A program made the position numbers and the translations under genes. From positions 1-19,995 of the forward strand of contig CAYUJS010000036.1 of NCBI GenBank assembly GCA_964445105.1: a stretch of DNA of 19,995 nt. The letters run 5' to 3'. Origin of the DNA: CAWBNS01 sp964445105. Lineage in GTDB: Bacteria; Chlamydiota; Chlamydiia; Chlamydiales; JAJFMA01. Shown here piece by piece: positions 1 through 8,000 of this stretch (positions are counted from its first letter, which is position 1; every line of letters starts with the position of its first letter). The notes below the pieces were generated by a model. The model was not told where the DNA came from. It was given only the letters and a program-made list of their open reading frames with translations, and searched no databases.

Positions 1-310
1 ATTCGCACAAGCTTTTTCAACTTGTACATTACCTCTCTTGCACTGTTAAACAGCTAGGACACTCGCTGGTGTCCAGATTCTTCAGATCTTGCGTTATTAA
101 CCGCATTTTTTCTGAGGAAGTTACGAATATAGCAGTGGCCGTGATTTCCATGCAAGCGCTTTTGTATTTTTCGCTAAATGAGAGGCCAGAATACGCAGCC
201 AGCGAGTCGTTTTTTCATTCTCAGGGTTATCTGTGGAGGCATATTCGATTTGATGAATAAAATTAATTTCTTGCATCTTATCTTTAGATTTTACAATCGA
301 TGCACACTAG
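1..310. other. Edge region with weak coding candidates only
   Basis: No recognisable gene lies here. Three weak readings compete. On the + strand one frame is open from the left edge to a TAA at 258-260, which could be the last 85 codons of a gene lying mostly outside the window; the terminator at 311-348 would suit it. On the minus strand an ATG at 29 (MYKLKKLVR, running off the edge) follows a purine-rich AGAGAGG. Upstream of it is a possible extended -10 box (TGCTATATT, minus strand, 134-126) and a 6-bp hairpin (GGACAC/GTGTCC, 57-74). A separate minus-strand ORF of 51 codons is listed on its own. None matches a family I know. Confidence 0.3.
121..276 (-). CDS. Small hypothetical ORF (51 aa)
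   Basis: This ATG-to-TAA frame encodes 51 residues, starting MQEINFIHQIEYAS and ending KSRPLLYS. Composition is protein-like (mixed charged and aromatic residues, a central TTRWLRILASHLAKN helix-like stretch), but there is no strong Shine-Dalgarno sequence (only AAAGATAAG just before the ATG) and no family is recognised. It would be divergent from nrdR. It overlaps a + strand frame that is open from the window edge, and at most one of the two is likely to be real. Confidence 0.2.
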   Translation of the reverse strand: MQEINFIHQIEYASTDNPENEKTTRWLRILASHLAKNTKALAWKSRPLLYS

Positions 311-348
311 CGCTAGGACATACACGCCCCTATCCCTAGCGTCTTTTT
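311..348 (+). terminator. Probable Rho-independent terminator upstream of nrdR
   Basis: A 7-bp stem, CGCTAGG at 311-317 with CCTAGCG at 335-341, encloses a 17-nt loop and is followed at once by TCTTTTT (342-348). The T tract is on the + strand, so it would end rightward transcription entering from the left, insulating the nrdR operon. An attenuator in an nrdR leader is the alternative. The loop is larger than usual. Confidence 0.55.
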
Positions 349-405
349 GTGACACGGCAGCAAAAAATCCTACACGTTAATGATGTGTTTGGTAATATAT
401 CGCCC

Positions 406-876
406 ATGAAATGTCCCTATTGTTATCACGAAGAATTGAGGGTCGCAGACTCGCGCAACGCGCTAGAAGTTAACGCTATCCGCCGTCGACGAGAATGTCT
501 AGCCTGTGGAGAACGGTTCACAACCTTTGAAACCGTAGAGTTAGCGCTACAAGTACATAAGAGAGACGGGCGTTACGAAGACTTTCAGCAGGCTAAGCTA
601 GTTAATGGAATTGATGCGGCCTGCCGCCATACTTCTATCAGTAGAGATCAGGTGGTTGCGTTGGCTCATGAAATGACTAGCGAGCTGCGCATGAGACAAA
701 CGCGTGAAGTAAGCGCCCGAGAGCTCGGCGAAATGGTCATGAGAGCATTACAACCTGTAGACCCGATCGCGTACATTCGATTTGCTTGCGTGTATAGACG
801 CTTTCGCGATATCGATGAGCTAATGGAAGCCATCAAAACCATCCAGCCTAAGGATGGAAAAGGCGAAGCGGCCTAA
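406..876 (+). CDS. nrdR: Transcriptional repressor NrdR
   Basis: NrdR represses ribonucleotide reductase genes by binding NrdR boxes in response to ATP/dATP. The 156-residue product has the N-terminal zinc ribbon, with cysteines at C3, C6, C31 and C34 (MKCPYC and ECLACGERF), followed by an ATP-cone domain at about residues 46-136. The ATG at 406 is preferred over an in-frame GTG at 349 because it gives the canonical MKCPYC start and normal length; the GTG abuts the terminator T tract. The gene is first in a tight + strand operon; the dksA-like ATG follows after 28 nt. The nrdR-dksA-lspA order matches Chlamydia trachomatis CT406-CT408 (recalled knowledge). No NrdR box was recognised in the window. 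Confidence 0.95.
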   Translation: MKCPYCYHEELRVADSRNALEVNAIRRRRECLACGERFTTFETVELALQVHKRDGRYEDFQQAKLVNGIDAACRHTSISRDQVVALAHEMTSELRMRQTREVSARELGEMVMRALQPVDPIAYIRFACVYRRFRDIDELMEAIKTIQPKDGKGEAA

Positions 877-904
877 AAGTTTTTTAGAGGATAAAGGAAC
901 ACAC

Positions 905-1270
905 ATGGCGTTGAGTAAAGCCCAAATCAGCAAGTTTCAAAAACGCCTGGAGCAATTACGCAACGATCTCGTTCGCTCCCTTCGAGACACCGCGGCAGAG
1001 GTCAAAACACCTGACGAAGCCACAGGCTATTCCCAGCATCAAGCCGATCAGGGCACCGATGACTTTGACCGCACGATCAATTTGGAAGTCACCACCAACG
1101 AATATAAGCTTTTGCGCCAGATCGACCGCGCTTTAGAAAAAATTGAAGATGGCACCTATGGTATATGTGATCTGTCCGAAGAAGAAATTCCTCTTAAACG
1201 TCTGGAAGCTGTGCCTTACGCGACAATGACTGTATCCGCCCAAGAAAAGCTGGAAAAGGGCCTTGCTTAA
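905..1270 (+). CDS. DksA/TraR-family protein with degenerate zinc finger
   Basis: This 121-residue protein has the DksA/TraR layout: an N-terminal coiled coil, an acidic tip (D52-D53-F54-D55-R56, compared with the D-x2-D-x-A tip of E. coli DksA) and a C-terminal globular region containing EIPLKRLEAVPYA, typical of the family. DksA proteins enter the RNA polymerase secondary channel and alter initiation, often with ppGpp. Only one of the four zinc cysteines remains (C88 in YGIC); the partner positions read S, T and A, so zinc binding is probably lost. The ATG at 905 is chosen over one at 854 because it has AAAGGA six bases upstream and starts at the family N terminus (MALSKAQISKF). The stop overlaps the lspA start by one base (TAATG). 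Confidence 0.88.
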   Translation: MALSKAQISKFQKRLEQLRNDLVRSLRDTAAEVKTPDEATGYSQHQADQGTDDFDRTINLEVTTNEYKLLRQIDRALEKIEDGTYGICDLSEEEIPLKRLEAVPYATMTVSAQEKLEKGLA

Positions 1271-1809
1271 TGCGCAATGCGGCTAAAGGCGCACTAGCGT
1301 TGATGCTCGCTATTTTTGTTCTCGGCCTGGACCAATATACAAAATGGTACACAAACCAGTACATCCCGCTCATTAACCCCCACGATCTAGTCTATCCTTA
1401 CAACGGCATCGGGGTTTTCGAGAACTTTTTGGGCGTTGAATTTTCTATCAGCCACGTGAAAAACAGAGGCGCGGCTTGGGGTGCTTTCAGTGACCATCAA
1501 ATCGTCCTCATCTACGTACGGCTAGCGTTGATCGTGGGACTAATCTGCTACTCAGTTTGGTCTGCAAAGGCTAGAGAATGGTGGCTGCCACTTGCCCTCA
1601 TCATCGCGGGCGCCTGTAGCAATGTGCTTGATTATTTTTTGTACGGGCACGTCATCGATATGTTCCACTTCGTTTTGTGGGGCTACGATTTTGCCGTATT
1701 CAACATCGCGGATTCGTCGGTATTTTTAGGAGTCACCTGGATCTCCTTCCATTCCCTGCGCGCCGCTACCCCAGAAATCCATGAAAATCATCCCTTACAG
1801 CGCTTCTAA
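1270..1809 (+). CDS. lspA: Lipoprotein signal peptidase (signal peptidase II)
   Basis: LspA is an inner-membrane aspartyl protease that cleaves the signal peptide of diacylglyceryl-modified prolipoproteins. The 179-residue product has four hydrophobic segments and family motifs: LDQYTK near the first helix, NRGAAWG at 65-71, and both catalytic aspartates, D121 in SNVLD and D148 in FNIAD. Length is near the usual 160-180. It starts within the stop of the dksA-like gene, indicating translational coupling, and its last 29 bases overlap the next gene. Position after nrdR and dksA is the chlamydial arrangement (CT408). Confidence 0.95.
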   Translation: MRNAAKGALALMLAIFVLGLDQYTKWYTNQYIPLINPHDLVYPYNGIGVFENFLGVEFSISHVKNRGAAWGAFSDHQIVLIYVRLALIVGLICYSVWSAKAREWWLPLALIIAGACSNVLDYFLYGHVIDMFHFVLWGYDFAVFNIADSSVFLGVTWISFHSLRAATPEIHENHPLQRF

Positions 1810-2458
1810 GTGGCTGCAGATTCACGTTTTGTTAGACAAAGATGAGATGCAGCGTATGCTCGCTATGCTCGATCCAAACTGCCGCTTTTATCTCATCGGT
1901 TCTATTCTAACGTCCCTCGAAGGAGTCGTCGAAACGCGCCAGTTTTTAGAAACCTACAGCCACTACATCGACGCGTTGCGCGCAGGAAAGAGCCCCGCCG
2001 AAGCCAGCCACCGAAGCCTGTTCAGCAGTGCCCTCAGTGTCGCGGAAAATATGCTCACGCGTGAAGAAGTAGGAGCAGGTGAAACACTCCTACGTATTCG
2101 AGGCCCCGTCATTCAGCTGCGCCCCCACCGATTTAGCTACTCAGCCGTCGATGGTAAGTATCGCAGCATGGTCCTGGGTACAGAGACTATTTCTTGGGGC
2201 ATACAGATCGCATATCCTCAGCTCTGCCAGCTGCCCGGAGACCTCACTGTACACGCTGTGAACGATACATTCCCCAATACCACTATCTTCAAACAACTGC
2301 AACGCTGGATTCGCCACAACACGATCCCAACACCCTTAGAAGCCGCTGGTATTCGCACCAACGTACCGATTCGCTTAGGCAAAGAGTGCCTGCCGTGGAT
2401 TCATCGGCACCCCCACCTGAATCAGCAAAACATCACCGTAGGAATACCCAGAACATGA
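1781..2458 (+). CDS. Uncharacterised 225-residue protein in the nrdR-lspA operon
   Basis: I do not recognise this family. The product is soluble-looking, with no signal peptide or membrane span. It begins MKIIPYSASKWLQIHVLLD, contains the hydrophobic stretch FYLIGSILTSLEGVVETRQF and a central helical region, and ends in a His/Asn-rich tail (HRHPHLNQQN). The ATG at 1781 lies inside lspA and lacks a clear Shine-Dalgarno sequence, but the residues after it read as coding; a later ATG at 1844 would remove them. It overlaps lspA by 29 bases and the downstream methyltransferase by four (ATGA), so translational coupling is likely. A role linked to RNA modification or the envelope is possible from context only. 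Confidence 0.75.
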   Translation: MKIIPYSASKWLQIHVLLDKDEMQRMLAMLDPNCRFYLIGSILTSLEGVVETRQFLETYSHYIDALRAGKSPAEASHRSLFSSALSVAENMLTREEVGAGETLLRIRGPVIQLRPHRFSYSAVDGKYRSMVLGTETISWGIQIAYPQLCQLPGDLTVHAVNDTFPNTTIFKQLQRWIRHNTIPTPLEAAGIRTNVPIRLGKECLPWIHRHPHLNQQNITVGIPRT

Positions 2459-3315
2459 CGCAAGACGATTACGCACTTATCGATTCCGGCGAGGGCCGTA
2501 AACTAGAAAAATTTGGTCCTTACATCCTCTCTAGACCCGCCGGTCAGGCACTCTGGAGCCCTCAACAACCCGCCGCGGTTTGGAAAAAAGCTCACGCTAC
2601 CTTCACGCGCGAAGGGCAATTTAATTGGCAAAAAGAAGAGCTGCCAGAAGACTGGGAAATCCAGGTGGAGGGCATCTGCTTTCTTCTCAAACCTACCGAC
2701 TTTGGCCATCTGGGCATTTTTCCTGAACAACGCCCGCTGTGGCGTTGGATACGGGAGCAAAGCCGCCCAGATTTAAACATACTAAATCTGTTCGCCTACT
2801 CAGGTGGAGCCACACTAGCCGCAGCCCAAGGCGGCGCGAAAGTATGCCATCTCGACGCATCAAAGGGCATGGTCGCCTGGGCGCGCGACAACGCTAGGCT
2901 CAACAACCTCACTCAAGCGCCAATCCGCTGGATGATTGAGGATGTAAATAAATTTCTTGAGCGCGAAATCCGCCGAGGCACCCGCTACGACGGCATCATC
3001 CTCGACCCTCCCAGCTTTGGCCGCGGCGCCAAAGGCGAAGTCTTTAAAATTGAGGGCCAGCTCGTACAGCTTCTCGACAACTGCCGCAAGCTGCTTACGC
3101 CACAACCCAAGTTTGTCGTGCTCTCCTGCCACACGCCTGGTCTCACCCCTACTGGTTTAGAAAACCTCCTAAGGCAGTCGCTACATGATCTCCAAGGCTC
3201 CATAGACAGCGGCGAAATGCTTCTCGAAGGTAAAGACGCCTTCCCCCTCCCCAGCGGCGGCTTCGCCAGGTGGCAGGCAGAATTAAGAACTCAGCCCGGA
3301 GCCCTCCATGGCTGA
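2455..3315 (+). CDS. Class I SAM-dependent methyltransferase, RlmI-like
   Basis: The 286-residue product is a Rossmann-fold methyltransferase of the RlmI/RlmK-like group, many of which make 5-methylcytosine or other base methylations in 23S rRNA. Residues 1-90 form a short N-terminal region ending GHLGIFPEQR, typical just before the catalytic domain. The SAM-binding motif is LNLFAYSGGATLAAA (110-124), the acidic ribose-binding residue is D134 in CHLDAS, and the DPPSFGRG motif (184-191) corresponds to the catalytic loop. The N-terminal PUA domain of RlmI is absent. The ATG at 2455 overlaps the previous stop as ATGA; a much longer upstream frame is a shadow of the 225-residue gene. The substrate cannot be assigned from sequence. 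Confidence 0.85.
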   Translation: MTQDDYALIDSGEGRKLEKFGPYILSRPAGQALWSPQQPAAVWKKAHATFTREGQFNWQKEELPEDWEIQVEGICFLLKPTDFGHLGIFPEQRPLWRWIREQSRPDLNILNLFAYSGGATLAAAQGGAKVCHLDASKGMVAWARDNARLNNLTQAPIRWMIEDVNKFLEREIRRGTRYDGIILDPPSFGRGAKGEVFKIEGQLVQLLDNCRKLLTPQPKFVVLSCHTPGLTPTGLENLLRQSLHDLQGSIDSGEMLLEGKDAFPLPSGGFARWQAELRTQPGALHG

Positions 3316-4126
3316 CATCACCAGCTTACAAAACCCTAAAGTTAAAGAGGTCATCCGACTAAGAGACCGCCGCGAAAGAGATCAAAGCGGACTTTTCCTG
3401 ATTGAAGGATATAGGGAGCTTTTACGAGCAACCGAGGCCAAGCGCAACTGTCTAAGTCTGTTCACCTGCCCCGATTTATTCTTGGGCAGTAATGAGCCCG
3501 CCCTGATCCGACAGATCCAAAGCCAGGGCGCTAAACTTTACCAGTGCTCGGAAGCAGTATTTAAGAAAATATCCTACCGCGATCGACCAGACGGCTTACT
3601 TGCAATAGCTCCCCAGATACACCGCACGTTGACAGATCTAGAAATCCTTCTAGCGGCCAAGGCAAATCCGTTGCTGGTGATTGCAGAAGCCATCGAAAAA
3701 CCAGGAAACCTTGGCACCATTTTGCGCTCTAGCGATGCTGTGGGAGTAGATGCCTTAATTGTATGCGATCCTTGTACTGATATTCATAATCCTAACGTCG
3801 TGCGTGCTAGCGTAGGAACCCTGTTTACTGTCCCTATCATTGAAGCTGCAGGCAGCGAAACTTTAGCATGGCTGAAGCAGAAAGGCATACACGTAGTTGC
3901 CGCAACCCCTCACGCCAAAAGCGAATTTACGCAGGTCAACCTCTGTCAACCTGTGGCCATCGCAATGGGCACCGAGCAGCTGGGCCTCTCAGATCTCTGG
4001 ATGAAACAGAGCGACCTCCAAGTGAAAATCCCCATGCATGGCGTCGCGGATTCTTTGAACGTAGCCATGGCCACCACCCTCCTCCTTTACGAAGCTCTCA
4101 GGCAGCGCCATGCACATTCTCTATGA
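3308..4126 (+). CDS. SpoU/TrmH-family RNA 2'-O-methyltransferase
   Basis: SPOUT-class enzymes of this family methylate ribose 2'-OH groups in tRNA or rRNA. The 272-residue product has a SpoU substrate-binding domain (about 1-105, with SLQNPKVKEVIRLRDRRER and LFLIEGYREL) and a trefoil-knot catalytic domain with all three motifs: AIEKPGNLGTILRSSDA (128-144, N134 and R140), AMGTEQLGLS (219-228) and IPMHGVADSLNVAMA (241-255). The start overlaps the preceding gene by eight bases and the end overlaps the pseudouridine synthase by 17. It resembles RlmB/TsnR-type 23S rRNA enzymes more than tRNA TrmH, but the target base is not readable. Confidence 0.9.
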   Translation: MADITSLQNPKVKEVIRLRDRRERDQSGLFLIEGYRELLRATEAKRNCLSLFTCPDLFLGSNEPALIRQIQSQGAKLYQCSEAVFKKISYRDRPDGLLAIAPQIHRTLTDLEILLAAKANPLLVIAEAIEKPGNLGTILRSSDAVGVDALIVCDPCTDIHNPNVVRASVGTLFTVPIIEAAGSETLAWLKQKGIHVVAATPHAKSEFTQVNLCQPVAIAMGTEQLGLSDLWMKQSDLQVKIPMHGVADSLNVAMATTLLLYEALRQRHAHSL

Positions 4127-4739
4127 AGACAACCACCTCCTTGCACTGAATAAGCCCACCTGCTTACTGACTCAAGATAGCGGCACCGACCGCGACAGTC
4201 TTGAAACACAAGCCAGAATCTGGCTAAAACAGCGTGACGCAAAACCCGGAAATGTTTATCTGCACGCTGTTCATCGGCTCGATACCGGAGCAAGCGGTAT
4301 CGTCCTATTCGCCAAGACAAGCAAAGCCCTTTCCAGGCTACAAGCAATGATTCGCGCACGCGAATGGCAAAAAATCTACCTAGCCTTGGTCTCTCCGGCT
4401 CCAAGGAAAAAGGAAGCTCTCCTCGAGCATCTCCTCAAGCACGGCAAAAGCCACGCCCACGTCAGCCCAGAGGGCGTACCGGCAAGGCTCACCTACAAAG
4501 AAATCAAAAAGCAAAACCAAACCGCCCTACTAGAAATAGACCTTGAAACAGGCCGTTATCACCAGATTCGCGCCCAGCTAAAAGCGATCGGCAGCCCCAT
4601 CCTAGGCGATCACAAATATGGCGGAGCGCCCTGGCTACAGTCCGGACTAGCTCTCCATCATCATAGACTGACGTTCGATCATCCAGTCACTAAAGAGAAG
4701 CTGGTTATTGTGGCGCCAGTCGATTGGGCCAGCGGTTAG
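4110..4739 (+). CDS. RluA-family RNA pseudouridine synthase
   Basis: The enzyme isomerises uridine to pseudouridine in rRNA or tRNA. The 209-residue product holds only the catalytic domain: HRLDTGASGIVLFAKT carries the catalytic aspartate D58, and GRYHQIRAQLKAIGSPILGD is the C-terminal RluA signature. There is no N-terminal S4 domain, so it resembles short RluA/RluC/YqcB-type members more than RluD. It is the last gene of the operon, overlapping the methyltransferase by 17 bases, and ends 31 bases before the convergent small minus-strand ORF. No intrinsic terminator was found just downstream. The uridine target is not predictable. Confidence 0.9.
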   Translation: MHILYEDNHLLALNKPTCLLTQDSGTDRDSLETQARIWLKQRDAKPGNVYLHAVHRLDTGASGIVLFAKTSKALSRLQAMIRAREWQKIYLALVSPAPRKKEALLEHLLKHGKSHAHVSPEGVPARLTYKEIKKQNQTALLEIDLETGRYHQIRAQLKAIGSPILGDHKYGGAPWLQSGLALHHHRLTFDHPVTKEKLVIVAPVDWASG

Positions 4740-4770
4740 GCGCGTTCGAGATTTATTTCCTAGTGTTCCA

Positions 4771-5016
4771 TTATCTGCGTGGCTCAAAAGTGGTAAAAGG
4801 CGGCCGCGCTCGCCCAACACGGAAATTTTCGACAGGTGTTTCTATCTGAGTTTCCCTGTTCACTCTAGGGCCAGGAATCGCTATGGCAGAAACAGTTCTG
4901 CCTAGCCCCCGCCCAAGCAAATAACCTAAAGCTGCCGTCTCCAGCGCATCCGCAAACAGGTATCGTTTTTCGAAACCACAAAAAAACTTATCCCGGGCTT
5001 CAATCCTCCTCTTCAT
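4771..5016 (-). CDS. Candidate small ORF overlapping the 3' end of the giant gene
   Basis: An 81-codon frame starts at ATG 5016, 17 bases before the end of the giant gene's stop codon, in a different frame, and ends at TAA 4771-4773. The product begins MKRRIEARDKFFCGFEKRY, is basic, and has a short apolar stretch (ALGYLLGRGLGRTVSAIAI) and a Pro/Arg-rich tail. The residue mix looks protein-like and the overlap would suit translational coupling; GAGGG lies just before the ATG. It could instead be a frame-shifted former C terminus of the giant protein or chance. No family is recognised. Confidence 0.35.
   Translation of the reverse strand: MKRRIEARDKFFCGFEKRYLFADALETAALGYLLGRGLGRTVSAIAIPGPRVNRETQIETPVENFRVGRARPPFTTFEPRR
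4885..4902. repeat. Perfect 7-bp inverted repeat between convergent genes
   Basis: GGCAGAA-ACAG-TTCTGCC forms a 7-bp stem with a 4-nt loop and can be extended by CTA/TAG with one bulged base. It sits between the + strand pseudouridine synthase and the minus-strand giant gene, where a terminator is expected, but no T tract follows on either strand. It lies inside the candidate small ORF 4771-5016. A factor-dependent terminator or mRNA 3' stabiliser is possible. Confidence 0.4.
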
Positions 5017-8000
5017 CGCCCTCATATTCTGCAATTTGAGCGAGTGTTTCCTGATCGTCATTTTCTTCAGCATAGATTTTAAGGTTCTGGTATTGCTTTT
5101 CGCTGGATTGCTGGAGCCAACCATTCACAAGCTCTCCCCTAGTGGGTTCAAATGCAGCTGACTTTAAAACCTCGCAGATACGGTCTGGACAGTCCAAAAC
5201 ATAATTCTCCATATAATCATTATCAAGTCTTGCTTGGTCTGTTTCAAGCATGTACTGGAATTCTGTGTCTAAGTCATAGTAATCGAAGTTCGGCACGTAT
5301 TCGGATAACTGGGCTCGGTGCTCGATAAGCGTCATCAGATCCTCCACGATGTCTCGGGTCCCTTCGTTGATTTCTCCCCCTGTATTATAGCCAAAATTTA
5401 GATGCTCGATAAGGCCGATGACAAATTCCTCCATACGCGCTTGCATCTCCGGCTCGAACTGGTGATCCAAAAGATCCGCTACCGTAATCTCTTCGAAGGA
5501 AAAAGGCTTTATCGCCAAATCGCCCTCGTACGACAAGAACAACTTAACCAAATCGAGATCTAACCGAGCAAAGGCTATGTGCAGTGGGGTCAGCCCCTGC
5601 CTATTTAATGCACTGGGGCTGGCTCCATCTGCCAGTAGCAGGCTCGCTATATCGCAATTTCCCACGTAGGCAGCGTTGTGCAATGGGTTTTCCCCCCACT
5701 CATCCTCTGCGAACAGTGAACCATTTTTCTTCAACAAAGCCTCTACTGCCGGCACGGATTCTCGCAGTACGCTAAGGTGAAGGGGTGTTTCGTCGCAATT
5801 ATTACGAGCATTTGCTAGTTCCATATCGTGATCCAACAATATTTCTAAACAATTTACCGAACCAACCATTACCGCTTGGTGCACAGGCAGGCTGTCATTA
5901 CGAGGAGGGGTAGAATAAGCTGGATTTTCTATGTACTCTCCTTCGTCGTACTCATAATAGGGCTCTTCGTGAAAGCCTGCAAACCAGTACTTTGTGACCG
6001 CCTTATTAGCAACCTGCCACTGAAATGCCTCTAGGGGCTGTTCTTCTTCGCTCTTGTCTGCTTGATCGTAAGGCTCATCGTCAGAAGAACTGCTATTGCT
6101 GCCAGATTTCATTGAATAACCTTCGGAGTCATCAGACTGCCCCAAAGAATTCGTTTCTGAGTCATATGAAGATTCGTCCGTGTCTTCGGAAGCACTGTTA
6201 GAACTCTGCGCTCGTTCCTCATGATCCAACTCTGCTCCTTCAGATTCCTGGGCTGAATCAGCTAGCTTAAAAATCGCCTTCAACGCTTCAGGGCTATTCA
6301 TAGTAATAGCCAGGAGCACGTTCGATTGGATACCGAGGTGCTCGCTAAATTTTGGAAAAACCTGCCAAAGCTCTTTATCTCCCAGCAAGATGGCCATGGC
6401 GATCAGTGATTCCAGCACGGGTTTTTCTGAGAGTGCTCCGATATGGAGAAGCAGATCGAACTGTAGCTGCTCTCTATAAAGCACAAACCACTTAGTCAAC
6501 ACAGAAATAGACCCTTCAAATTTGAGGGAATCGGGAAGTTTTTCCCAAAACGCGAGGGTAGTGCATTCCGTTTCGCAGGATTTCCACTTCTGCCACCAAA
6601 AAGCCATCAAACCATGCTCAAAAAATAGGTCGTGGCTGAAGGCGGTGTTAACCCCATCTCCCAACATGATCTGATCGTCTATCAAGGCTCGGGTGCGAGG
6701 TGGCTTTGGGGCTATCCCACTAGCCAAATTCAAGGCCAGCGTCTTCCAAGCCTGCATCCTTACTTTGGCCTGCTCTTCATGAGGACCTTTCACGACCCGG
6801 CTCACAAGTTCAGCTTCTAATCCGACATTTATAGACCCTAAAACGCAACTAAATGCCTCCACGCCTACTTGCCCCATCAATTTTAGAATAATGCTTAAGT
6901 GAAAAGGAAGGCACGCCAAATTCATCAATGGCTCGATACTTTGATAACGTTTTAGCTGAGAAAAGTTTTGCAGCAGCTCATCCTTCTGGAGCCGTTCCAC
7001 AACCACCGAAGTATATTTCGCAGAAGGTAGAATTCTCCGCCCCGCTTCCGGGGTCAAGGTCAGCACGACCGTACACTCCGTGCGCAAAAACGAGCCGAGG
7101 AACTTTTGCACGCCCTCGTGGCCCAGGCTCAACAATACTTCAGCACTATCAAGCACAATAAGAGACGGCCCCCCTTCAAGCCCAAGCACTCCTAGGCATT
7201 TCTTCTTGAGCTCATCGTCTTGTAAAAGGTGCCTTGCGGACAAGAACAGATACTCCCCCGGGCCTATTCCTAACAGGGCAAGTTTGACCAAACCCGATTT
7301 ACCTATCCCCTTCTCACCCTCCACCAAAACCAGCCCAGCTCGGTCAAAAGCACGCTTCAGATCGGATAGCTCTTGTCTTTGAAGCGTCCGCCCACCGCAA
7401 TCAGTTTGAATATTCGCTAGAGTAGCTGATGTAATCCCTTGCAGTTCTATTGCATCCTGAAAACGGATCCGGCTCTGCTGCAGCAAATTTTCCAGCGCTG
7501 CGTTAGTCAGCTTGAGCGGGTCTTCTTCTTCGTTATGAACGATAAACCACTCTTGAATCTCATGAAGTAGGCAAATAAATAATAGATCCGCTTCACTCTG
7601 TTCCCACCCCAGCCGCCTTAATGTCTCAACGATCCTTCGCGTAAGGATTTTTATGTCTGGCTGCCCCACACAAAAACGAAATGACCGCAAAAACTGCTGA
7701 AATAATGTCTCATCGTAGAGATCTAAATTTTTCTTATACAGACTCAGCCGCTTCTCACAAAGTGATAATTTCTTCTGTTCGAGCGATCTCTTATTGTCAT
7801 CTAAGTTCTTCGCAAGGTTTGCCTCAATCTTAGCTAATTGCGCCTCATAGCTAGACCTCTTCTCATCTAGATAGCTCTTCGCCTGGGTATACATGGCAAG
7901 ATAGAAGTCTCCTTTTTTTTTGCCTGCCCCGACCAGTAGCTCAATTTTTTTATGGGATATAAATGTCTTGGAAAACCTTCCGCCATCTAAGCAGTCTTCC

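Noticed and set aside
349..405. GTG start at 349 for nrdR, adding 19 residues
   Set aside because: It abuts the terminator T tract and has no ribosome site; the ATG at 406 gives the canonical MKCPYC N terminus and family length.
2194..2454. Long upstream extension of the methyltransferase frame
   Set aside because: It lies wholly inside the 225-residue gene in another frame and has low-complexity, shadow-like composition; ATG 2455 has ATGA coupling.
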